A DNA stretch of 64,000 nt. It comes from Schistosoma haematobium. Taxonomy: Eukaryota > Platyhelminthes > Trematoda > Strigeidida > Schistosomatidae. The notes below the pieces were generated by a model. It saw nothing but the letters and a program-made list of their open reading frames with translations. It was not told where the DNA came from and searched no databases. Both the position numbers and the translations under genes were made by a program. This document shows positions 21,236 to 32,300 of this stretch, piece after piece. The stretch lies in the NCBI RefSeq assembly GCF_000699445.3, contig NC_067196.1, forward strand, positions 84,930,364-84,994,363, given 5' to 3'. Position 1 is the first letter of the stretch. Every line of letters starts with the position of its first letter.

Positions 21236-22029
21236 GGTAAACATGGTTCACTTGAATCAAAGGTTTGTGTAACAGTGGAACTAAACGACCAAATGTATTC
21301 GGAAGAATCGCTTAATAAACGGCAATACAATGTTAGTGCTGATGGGTCTCGTAATAAATCTCACTGAAAGGTGGTGGACAATTCATCTGTATTTACAAAG
21401 GATCTGATGTTTATATTGAATTTACATGACAACACTATCAAGCAGTGGTTCATACGACCCAATTTGTGGCAAATGATCATGAGAAAAAGGCTTTATGTCC
21501 TGCAGACTCAAATAGCTGTTTTTGTGTGAATATGCAATTGTGCCTGGAGTCATGTGTTATGGTAATACATTTTCTAAAAGAACTAGAAGAGTCTAACAAT
21601 GTTATGATCTGGAACCAGAATAAGCAGTTCGCGGTCAATAAAGGAATTAATGGCCTGATACTTTATATGAGTTTACATACTCATGTTTACGTTACCCTAT
21701 ATGAACGTCTATGGAGGATGGAGCATTTTGTTAAGTGGTTGGTACCGTGGTTGTTTATGCTGGCACAAATATTTTGGAGACGCTTGTCTGAGGAATATGT
21801 TCTCCTGTGGCAGCGTAGGCACAAATGGACTCAACCTGAGAGGAACATAGAGAGTAACATGGCGACGGTACGTACTGGTTTCTTAGAGAAAGACAAATGG
21901 TTGTTAGGTCTGTTAAGAAAAGTGATATCTGATAATGATAGATTAAGACCGATGGAGTTGAGGACAAACCAAGGAATCTTAGTAAGAGATATTGGAAAAC
22001 TGCGTCTACAAATTGTAGATGATAGGTAG
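21236..22029 (+). pseudogene. BEL/Pao pol remnant: integrase C-terminal end
   Basis: The recognisable part is 21760-22029: FWRRLSEEYVLLWQRRHKW, TQPERNIE, WLLGLLRKVISDNDRLRP and ELVRDIGKL-like endings, which follow the BEL/Pao integrase C-terminus. No reverse-transcriptase, RNase H or integrase catalytic core lies between this and the protease, so several kilobases have been lost. 21236-21750 is degenerate. Confidence 0.7.
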
Positions 22030-22399
22030 CTACTTGGTTGCCTAGGCGTACTGGCGTAGGTCATAGGGATCACGAGATTATTGGTATATTGAATGTTTGC
22101 TAGAGCTTGGTGTTTAAACAAGTCTATGTCGCTGAAGCATGTAAATGCTATTAAAGCTTGTTAACGAACCATCAAAGCTAGTTAGTTAATATAGACGACC
22201 AGTTTTTACTACCGATTGAGCTAGTATGTTATGAAAACTAATCAATATAACATTACGATAATACATGTGAGCATTGCTCAGAGAACTATTAGAATACTGG
22301 GTTAACATAAATATAAAATCGATCGAGAAAGTTAAAGTGCAAATAAGGATTATTAGTAATAGGTTGCGTTTCTTTAGTCGGGCTTACCAACGTAGAATC

Positions 22400-22815
22400 A
22401 TGGTCTACCATGATATTAGTACTGCTCTAATAATAGACCTAATCCTAAAATTGTAGATTTGTCATGATATAACTGCCTAATCTATAAGATCTTACGTGGA
22501 AGTCATACCATCTTCTACACCAACTCACTGTGTCATAGCAATTACCAATACATGATGGAGAACAAGCTTGGGCTAGAGAAAGGACAATATATTTAATATG
22601 AATAGAAGATATAAGGTAACATTCAGTAGGGACCATGCTTGCAAGGCCGAGCCATACCATCCGATCAACTCCAATTTATTTAATACATTCTTCCCGCCTT
22701 CTCCATCGTTAGGTATCTCTCCGCGTTACATATTGAATATCTGTTTTCCGAGTTGTCTCGTGTTCAGCTTTGAGGATTGTGTGGTTATGGTCCAGTGCCG
22801 CTACACTCCTGCTTT
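22400..22815 (+). repeat. BEL/Pao 3' LTR, copy L2
   Basis: It follows the integrase remnant by about 370 bp and starts near TGGTCTACCATGATATTAG. Reverse complement of L1 (17500-17912). Exact ends are not fixed. Confidence 0.7.
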
Positions 22816-22913
22816 TCCTCTTCTACCAAACAAATACTCGCCCAACCTGTTAATCAGCTCTCGGTCTGTACGGGGCAGAGATTCACCCACTTTGAAACAA
22901 CCTCTCACTTACT

Positions 22914-23094
22914 TTGATAAGGGGAAGTTGGCTATCCCCTGATGTCACAGACTCAAATGGACAAACAGACACTTATGATCTCTTCCACTACGATCGAGTC
23001 ACTAGTAAGGATGGTGGTTGCCTTATATATGCATCTAAAAATATAACGATAGAAATCCATGGCAAATGGTCTTCGGCAAATTACTTGATTCGGT
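22914..23094 (+). pseudogene. CR1-like LINE endonuclease fragment, part 1
   Basis: The plus strand reads TDTYDLFHYDRVTSKDGGCL followed by IYASKNITIE, the pattern of the N-terminal half of an APE-type endonuclease of CR1-like LINEs. The frame is interrupted at 23095 by a nested LINE B tail and resumes at 23287. Confidence 0.7.
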
Positions 23095-23104
23095 ATAGCT
23101 TACT

Positions 23105-23276
23105 ATCAGTCAGTCAATTAGCTACAACGTAGGACCAGGCACATATATGCATTGGTACAGGAAGAAAGAATTAGTATGTAGAAAGAAAGATATGAAGCGA
23201 TTTTAATCTCATAGTTTAAATAGAAGACAGTGAGTGCATACAGCCTCATACCTCTAACAGCACTCAAGACCACTGC
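23105..23276 (-). mobile_element. LINE family B, 5'-truncated 3' UTR insertion
   Basis: It starts with CAGT repeats (the family B 3' end seen from the other strand) and follows the 3' UTR of the 44365 copy (ACAACGTAGGACCAGGCAC), with an internal deletion. Flanked by ATAGCTTACT at 23095-23104 and 23277-23286, an exact 10-bp target duplication. Confidence 0.85.
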
Positions 23277-23286
23277 ATAGCTTACT

Positions 23287-23640
23287 GTATACTCTCATGA
23301 ATGTAAAATACTAGCTGGATATATACATCGAACTCCTAATAATCCTAGTAAAACTCACACTACTATAAGTGAGTCATTTACCAAGGCTACCTCCCTTGAT
23401 TTTACCGACAAAATTATTTGTGGTGATTTAAACCTTTCCAGCACACTACTATTCCCTCCATAACTGCCTTTGAAACAACCCTCTATATCAAGCGAAACAC
23501 CTGGTATACGCTGCGAAACTAAAAAGGATGTATTGTATATCAAAATACCGGTGCTCTACACCAAATATACTCTGTATTTTTAGAAGTGAAACGTCAAAAC
23601 TAAAAAGTACTAACAAGTAGGGGGACTTGGTGAGATTATA
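23287..23640 (+). pseudogene. CR1-like LINE endonuclease fragment, part 2
   Basis: After removing the nested insertion, the frame continues VYSHECKILAGYIHRTP and then IICGDLNLSS, where GDLN corresponds to the conserved GDFN of APE endonucleases. Stops follow. No reverse-transcriptase part is attached. Confidence 0.7.
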
Positions 23641-23764
23641 ATCAAATCCAAACACCGAAACCTATGTTGCCTCCTTCAAAAGAAAACCTAGATCGCAAAA
23701 TTCCCTTCATAGTGTACGACGGTGTGACGTATAATGACCAAATTGTTATATGTGAACTTGTAAA

Positions 23765-24085
23765 ATCATGGTCTAGTTCGCTATTTGTACTGCTATAATA
23801 AACCTAATCCTAAAATTGTAAATTTCTCATGATGTGGAAGTCACATCACTACCTACTCTGACTCGTCTTATCGTATCAATCATCAATATAATATTCAGGG
23901 TTTCTAAAGAACACACTTAGGCCGGAGATAGAACAGTATGTTTATTATGAATAAGAGATAGGTTACACAGGAATAACCATGTTTGCAAAGATGATCCACA
24001 CAAACCGAGTTGTTTAATTAATGTTCCCGCGTTCTAAATCATCGACCTTCTCTTCGAGTTACACGATGAAAGCGAATCAGTAACG
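23765..24085 (+). repeat. BEL/Pao LTR copy L3, diverged
   Basis: It shares with L2 the boxes TACTGCT.TAATA, CCTAATCCTAAAATTGTA and a following TTCTCATGAT, but is strongly diverged. It meets L4 in inverted orientation. Confidence 0.6.
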
Positions 24086-24089
24086 GTAT

Positions 24090-24475
24090 TGATCCTAACC
24101 ACACAATCCTCAAAGCTGAACATGAGATAACTGAGCAAATAGATATTCAACAGCTAACACAGAAAGAAGGCGAACAATGGTGAACGAGGGAATATTCATT
24201 CAATTCAGTCAAATGGTATGTCTCAGCCTCTCAGACGTGGTCATTCTGTATAATATGTCTTCATTCGCCTTAAATACATTATTTCATCTTCAGCCTAAAT
24301 GTGTTCTTCAGAAGCAATAAGTATCATATTGCCGACTGTCACGACGACTAAGTTTGGCAATGATGTGACTTCCACGTAAGATCTTATGGTTAAGTTTTCA
24401 AATCATGACAAATCTAAAATTTTAGGATTAGGTCTATTAGCGGAACAGTACTGGCAACGAACTTAGACCACAGTT
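24090..24475 (-). repeat. BEL/Pao LTR copy L4, diverged, inverted to L3
   Basis: Starts AACCACACAATCCTCAAAGC and ends TTTTAGGATTAGGTCTATTA, the reverse complement of the L2 order. With L3 it forms a long imperfect inverted repeat. A further short LTR end (TTCAGCTTCAAGGATCGTGT) lies at 24500-24540. Confidence 0.6.
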
Positions 24476-24544
24476 CTACAAATCTCCGTAATTATATGTT
24501 CAGCTTCAAGGATCGTGTGGTTAGGAACCAGTACCACTGTAACA

Positions 24545-26328
24545 GCTTAGGTTGATTAGTTAAGAGTTCACCTCAACACAGCTAAGCATATGTCAAAACA
24601 GTATAGTTCAAGCATTCATTCACTTCCTTATTTTATATAGGCGTTATATTTCCTATTATCTTATATTGAATGTTGAAAGGCTTTGTTTGTCTGAACAGAT
24701 AATCCCATGCTCCAATGTGACTGCGCGAAGATCTAAATAATGACCTAATCACTACTTGTCTGGTTTTTTCTGTCAATAGCACGAGGGTTACGTAGAGGGA
24801 CGAAACTGGTGGGCCCGACGTGATATTGATAGAAGAAACCAGTACGGGTGTATTGTCTTTCATTTCCAATTATTTCATTTATACAACAATCCCACTTCCA
24901 AAGTATACTATAAGCGAACCAATATTGTAAATTGTAGATCATGTTTGTAAAAATGGTGTATCTGTTCTGAAAGAAATATATACATATATTATATTAAAAC
25001 TTCGGATATTTATGTTCCGTCCGTTCCCATCCACTGTTTTAGATGGCTCTCGTTAGTATTGCCGTAGGCTGACCCAACACTGTAATCGGGGGTCTTATAG
25101 AAATGGGTAGGCAATCCCTGCCAACCTCGGCGTTCACTCCGTTCGTTGACAATGAACTTCTCTTTTCTTCTGACAAGCACTCCTGTAAATAGTCTCTGTA
25201 ATTGGAATCCCTCTCGCAGTTTACTGCAGATAAACGACACATTTCTAGAGGAAAGCAATGTAATTGAAAGGTATCGATTTTCTTAAACTCACCCAGTTTA
25301 AAAAAGAAGACATCTAGCTTCAACATGAGTTGTCTTTGACATCAGACAGATCAAACAGCTAGAAATAGGAGAGGGAACTTTATTCTGTGACACACCTACA
25401 GACAGAGATAGTTCAATCATTCCCAAACAAGTAAGCAAGATAAAATGCATTCGGCCCAAATAGACATCAAGTGTTATTCTCAACTATCATTTCACTAATA
25501 CAGTGTCATTAGATAGCCGGTGGTCCTTGGTACTAGACAGACAGTTTAGGTGAACTGATCCATGCTCGTACTAGATCAATTAAACTGTGTTGTGGTTCGA
25601 TCTCAGGGAAGAATCTCTCCGTTTTTACCATTATGCCAAATCTACTGACAAATTTAATTAGCCCCCATCCAATGAAAGGGCATTCTAGACAACATATAAT
25701 TTCTTCTGACCTTTGTACTGATTGTGAAAACGGGTTAAATACGTTGTGTTCAGTGAAATTTTACATTTACTGAAACATACAAACCGACTCACATAGCATT
25801 CTGAACGTCCAACAAATGCTTTCTTTTTGTCATCCAAGTTAGTAGAACGAGTTGACTTAACTGACTATCTAGAGGGAGAGAAGCATGTTATATTAAGTCG
25901 TGTTGTGATCAGATCATGATTTTCGAGTGAAAGCTTCTAATCAGGTGTACACACAAAAAGTGATAAGAGCATAAACTTCGAATGCTATAGTCCACCTCAG
26001 TGGTAAGAATCGTAGTTCGGTTGGCCTGTGGTAATTCTTTCAGTATGTTTTCAAGTGAATACTCAGGCTCATAAAACTATCTATTTTTATGAAGTTTCGT
26101 GACCTGGTTTCTATACTTTAGTGATCCAACAGTCATTGTGTAGTAAAGCGAATGTTCAAAGAATGAGTATTAACTTCAACACCTATTTTCAATTTACAGT
26201 TTGTCAACAGAAATAAAATTCTTGCAGTTTTTTTATTAAAAAAGACGAATAAAGTGTGTTTATGCAATTAAAAAGAATGACAAGTTACTTTATTTGCATA
26301 ACCTTCAGGTTAGTCAAGGTATTCCTGT
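24545..26328. other. Intergenic region upstream of the zinc-finger gene
   Basis: Two overlapping minus-strand open frames (25010-25483) may be degenerate LINE coding sequence, since GVSQNKVPSPISSCLICLMS recalls the GVPQGS..SP motif of reverse transcriptases, but this is weak. The promoter and 5' UTR of the gene starting at 26329 should lie at the end of this stretch; no core promoter motif was identified. Confidence 0.3.
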
Positions 26329-26397
26329 ATGGCGGTCTCTGTTGGCTACTGTCCAAAACGTAAGATGCTTGATGCTGATTCTTTGTTTGAGAGGCTG
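26329..26397 (+). CDS. Zinc-finger gene exon 1 (start codon)
   Basis: 23 codons, [20 protein letters not shown] and three more, phase 0, donor GTATGA. Upstream in-frame TAG at 26311-26313 makes this ATG the first possible start. Confidence 0.75.
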
Positions 26398-29300
26398 GTA
26401 TGAATTATTCATCTGATACTAACACATACTTTTGTTAGCTCCGTGAGGCTGCCAATTTAGTTCCAAAGATGAGTACTCCAAAACTAACTTACGCTCTAAA
26501 AGTGACGTCCTCACTTCAACAAAAAATAACAGATACAGTTGCATCAAGGTAACTAGTTTGAGTTTTTACATGCTTGTATAAAGGCTACCACAAGAAAAGT
26601 CTACGGAACAGCCTGGAGATTCCAATCGACAACAGATTCATTTGGATTCGATGTTATCTCAAGGAGGATTTCCGGAAGCCACACTTATTACCTCTGACTC
26701 TGACCAGGTTGGTTGAATGTTGTGTTTACTCTGATGCTCTAAACGGTGATTAGTATGCATATATTTTACTAAATCACTTCACCACCTACAAATTTATCCG
26801 TAGTCACCATAATTGGTGGTTTTCGACTTAAACCTAAGGCTAACACTTAATACTAATGTACTAAACTCATATTTGACATCTTAGCCTAAGTGGTTAGTAC
26901 AAACACCTGACTTACATGACTACACATTCTTTTCTCTTTAGAAATTGAGGACAGTTTCCTCGTTAGCATGTAGTGAGTTAATTTATAATATAACGTCAGT
27001 TTTTGAGTAACGTTTTTGTGTTATGTAGATCGTTAATAATTACTCGATAGTATTCCCGTAGCATTCTATTGCAACTAAACTGTTATTCTTAATAATTTTC
27101 TAGGTTCATAACATTGTTACCTGTCTATTAATCCAGTTTGAGTTAAAGTAGAAAATAACAAAGATTCATCTCAGTTTGTTGGTCATTGCTATCGTTAAAA
27201 TAGTCTTATGTAGATTCCACAAGTTGAATGGAGTAGCATGTTTCTACATGATTTAAAGCAATCAGTCAGTTACAAGCAAGCTAAGACTTGACATGTGAGA
27301 GTTTAGAACCAAGAGAATGTTACCTTGAGTCATTTCACTTTGTGTACCTTCATACTGTAAATATCCTACTCAGCGACGGTTTGGGGACTCGAGCTGAGTA
27401 TTCATTTCATTTAACCTGATAATAACCTCAAACTGCCAAAACCTCGCTGAAATTGAGACCGAGTGTAATATCATCCCTAGCAAGTTGGATGCATTGACTG
27501 GGATTATTGCTTCACCTTTTTTCAGGATGTGAAATGTTTCACAAAATGCGTCAGGTTACGTGGTTTCATTTCTAACCTGAAGAAAAAAATACAAATTAAA
27601 TGTAGTAAGATGACTCAACAACGTCGTAAGTCAATAAGGGATAACAAATAAAGTTAATGAACTAATAAAGCTCTTTCTGGTCAAGGCTTGACGAAGGTTT
27701 ACGCAATAGAACTTTGCGTTAATACAAACCTAGTCTAAATTACTGTGTACGAGAAGCTGAAATAACATACCAGATATTGTCCAGAATTAAGGTCATTTAA
27801 ATACTAAATGATGTTCATACAGTCATCTTTAAGCCGCTATTTGAGAGGCAGTGATTTTATCCGACTGTTCAAATGAAAGTGGGTGCAGAAAGACTCGAAC
27901 TCTCTAAACCCAGAATATCATGCAACATATCAACTTGGCTTCACTGTAGTGCTATCCATATAGCATTATTTTCACTCTCAATATTTAGGCTGGTACTCTG
28001 TACATCAGTTTTACTAATTAGTCAGCTGCTTCAGTGACTTAGTTGACAACATTCTCTCTACTGCAAATACTGAAACTAGGACATAGATAAAAACTATGGG
28101 CTTGAATTTCACTCTTAGTTCCATCCACAACCTCTTTGATGCCCAAGTTCTTCAAACTCTTACATTTGTTATCAAACTTCAGTGTCAATCCTTTTACCAC
28201 CAGAATATCTATATCCCTGATGTTTTAGAGTAAATTTTACGTGGAGTTAAATCTACCTAAATTGAGTTGCATGAGTCTGGAATTGCAGTACTAATAAAGT
28301 GTGATACGATCTCACTATGCGTTTTTAATATAGCAATACTAAATTATCAGCTTATAGTCAATTTCACTTGTCGGCAGATAGACAACATAAATCTTGGCGT
28401 AAACATCAATATATTGGAGTCATATTTTGCATAAACATTTGAAAATAATTTCAATCGTTGAAATCATGAGTCAATTAAGTCTTGACCACCATGGAAAACC
28501 TGGAAGCACTGGATGGTCGTTTCGTTCTAGTATGGGACTCCTCAGCAGTGCGCCCCGACGATCCCACCTCGCGAGGTTCGAACCAAGGACCTATGTCTCG
28601 CGCGCGAGCGCTTAACCATTAAACCACTGAGCCGGCATCCAACGGTGAAAATAAGCGATTAAAGGGAAAAATATCAGAGTAATGGCGCCACCAGTAGGAA
28701 GAAATAATAAAAGTAAAGAATCAACTTAAGAAACAGTAATTATGGTTATTTTCGTACTTAAGACTAGGTGATATCGTATTGTACATTTTTATTTGATCAA
28801 GTCATAGACAGGCATAAGTTTGACCAGACGATCTAAATGGAACAAAAGTAAATCTTGGTTACAAGAATAAACTATTTTTCCTCTCACTACCAGCTTATTT
28901 CTTAAACCCTACCTCCGTTTTAAATTTAATCATTCTCTGACTTTCCTACTTTTTGTCTTCGTTTTCCACCTCTTCTCGCAATCACTATCTAGAAAAAATC
29001 GATTTACAATTGAGTTTTTTTGTGCTCATCGTGTTCTAAGTTCGTTGGTATATCATCGACCATCTTTTGGTTCGGCAAAAGCTACTATTATCCATTGTTC
29101 CCAACAGCCTTTATTGTTATTCTTATTACAAGCTGAAAATCAAGTCCCACAGTAAAAGTTTTCATTCCACTGTACCATATTAATTGTTCCTTCGTTAAAG
29201 TCTCGACATTTGCATCGTTCTGTTGTAATTTCTCCACGCTCAAACATTTACCTGCCCTCACATGAACATGGTCATAGTCCAGACTTGTGCTCTAGATTTT

Positions 29301-32300
29301 GTACAACAGTGCTAATAATGAGTGCCTCTAAAGTAAATATTGGATTATGGTGTCTGATCAATAAATCACTTCCACTCTGCATTAGTGGCAGTTATAGCAT
29401 ATTTATTGTAGTTCTTCAAGGCAGCAAAACCTAATGGCCTGGTCCCATAAGTACTAAGGGATGGCACTAAAGTACAGAAATCAGCATTAGTCTCCAGAAC
29501 TTGATCTAAATAGTTAGTTATTTTATTTTTTAAGAAACAATCACAATTTTGTTGTGATATATTTCATGTGTTCCATATAATCCTCAAGTCTGTGGTTATT
29601 CAATACCAAATTGAAGCTTCAAAACAACCCGAATCTATGTGGTTCAGTAGACTTTCAACTCTGAGATGGTATTAACGACTAAATTTGTGTTCTTGTTCCT
29701 GATCGTCCTAAGAGCTTGATAAAGATACAAATAACTTAGTATTCACGCCACATACAGAGCATCATCATTTGGGATGAATTACAGGTATTCAATTACGTGT
29801 ATTCATAGTCTGTTGGTTGTGTTTTCACCAAAAGGTGCCAGTCTACCAGTTGATTAATAGTGATGTTAAGAGCAGAGAGACAATTAGGACAAGCCAGTCT
29901 ATATGATTATGAACTTCACCTACTGAATTGCTTATGTTTAAAACATGACGTCAAGATTCAGTTATCCTGGAATGTTCAAACCTGCTGAGTGGGATCCTCA
30001 AGATAATGGAAACCATTAATTAGAACCTCTTTCTAATAGAACACAAAATTACATGCGTCATCAGTTTACTATATTTATTTATTTGAGCAAATAAATGTTC
30101 ATACAAAGGGGCATCGAATACATATGCGCCACACAAGTAAATTGATTTGTGTGTGGGCTGTGGTACTTCTCGGGTGTCCAGACCAAAGCAGGTGGTTTTC
30201 TTAGGGAGCCACATCTGGAGCCTTCGGCCTAAAGGTCTGATCCACAAGGCAGTGAAACAACGTAAGGATATGCAGTCCCATGGTTGCCGGTGACCAACGA
30301 TTGGTTCATACGCCATTTGTTCCCTCAGGATACTGGAGCCCAAGTGCACCATTGGTTTGGAATCAGGGTTTTCCAACTCTCCTGGGTAAATCCTCCGTGT
30401 CCACCAACCCGGTTAATGTGCCGGACTTATGCTTTTCGTCCTCTCGCCACGAGAAGACAACGAATAGAACTTCCCTGTCAGTGGCTGTATACGCGTTGCC
30501 TAACGAAATCCATGTCCGAACCTGTTATATTTCTCGCTTACGGTTATAACTCAGCTATAACTATTGCTTAGTATTCTCGGACACCGATTCACTCGACAAG
30601 TCCCCAAATCAGAACACGGTTGAACAGGAAAGAGATTATATTCCAAATAACAAGGTTAGATGGAAGTAAGAAGCACAATAGGGAAAACGTTAGTATATTT
30701 ATAGTTTTTCACATGAGATTTCTAGAGTGTTCACTAAGTATTGACTAACACTGATTGGACAAGAATTAGCCAATCAGCGTGCACCAGAGCAATCGTGCAT
30801 TGAGCGTACTTTAATCCAGTCTATGTCCCTCTAACAGAACCCATTCTATTTTAAATTGGGTGGCCAGACAGTATCTCTAGTTGTCACAGGAACAAGTATA
30901 ATTCAAAACCGATCGTACAAACCTACACTGAATAAAGTTATCAAGATGGGAAATAGGCTATTGTAAGTATACTTAATCTGTTGTCAGCGTCTGTTTACAT
31001 ATTATTTACGGTTACTTACAGAAGTCTGAAACACGAGATGTTGAAGAAACGTATGTAGTTCATAATGAGGATGTTCCTGTTGTAGTCTCGAAGCTAAATA
31101 CTACAACATAAGTTTAAGTCTTAGCAAAATCTGAGCTATCTTGCCTTCTCTCTCATTGGTGTAATTTATTTATTTATTTATTTGAACACATAAATATTGG
31201 TACGAGATGGCACCAAATCATTGGTGTAAACGTAATTTCGAGGTTTCTAGGTGTTAATAAAAGTTTTGCAAATGAAATTAGCTATTGCTTATCAAAATTC
31301 AAGTAGACATATTTCTCTTTCTGATCCATCACACCATCATATCTTCCAACCAATTGCAGTAATTTATCCGAGGTTTTGATGCATATAACATTTTGTGTGT
31401 TCTCGTAAAATCTAGCTAACTTGAGAAAAAGTGCGCCGTAGCTCTGTCTTCAATTTTTTATCTCCACGACTTTTTTTTGTTAACACGTATATATTTTCTA
31501 TCTTCTATCTACAAAATGAAAATTGCTACTTAATTCATAAAATCATTTTAAAACAAGGGCTTTTGTCGTTTGAAGACTTTCCAAGTGTGGCGTTTGAATG
31601 AGTTTTATGATTAACATTCAGTACCATTCCCGGTCGTTTAGTAATATATGATGATAAAGATATCCCTCACATTTGTAGGCATATTTTCATGCACCTTCTC
31701 AATGTATGTAAATAACTTCAATGGTATACCTTGCTGCCATTCTTATTTCTGCTATGCTAGATTCGTCGTGCTGCTCTAAATCAATTGGATGGGAATTATG
31801 GAGGATTCACTATTTTTCCTCAACTTAATCATATAGGTTGGTTTATTGAACTTTTTTGTTTTCAAATAGGAATTTTGAACCAGCAGCGTTTAACATTATA
31901 GTTTTTATTATCTTGTAAGTGGTAATACAGATTATGTATTTCCCTCTTGTTTCTTTTACAGATAGGTAGGTAGCAATAAACAAGTTGGATTATTTTGTAA
32001 CGACCCTGGTAGAATAACTAATGCTTAAATTTACTGTTATTTTCAATCAGTCAGTAACAATGTGGAACTTCGTACGTACGTACATCAATTCGAGTTACCA
32101 TACCACATTAGCACAGAGATGCAGTTGCCGATTCAAATCCCGTAGTGGTAGAGGTAGTAAGAGTATGAGCAGTAATCGGGAAGATTAGGGTTTGCAGATG
32201 TTATTCAAAGAGTATAATCCAGTGAAATAAACTTGGAAAGAGGAAAAAAGGGACAAAGAATTCAGGAGATTATAATTTGGGAAAACACAAAGAGTGGATG

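Noticed and set aside
25010..25483. A host gene on the minus strand
   Set aside because: Two overlapping frames with weak RT-like wording (GVSQNKVPSP) but no splice sites or clear domain; more likely LINE debris.
27885..27960. A tRNA gene on the minus strand with a GAGTTCGAGTC-type T arm
   Set aside because: The 3' half looks tRNA-like, but no matching 5' acceptor strand or D arm could be found; probably a SINE remnant or chance.
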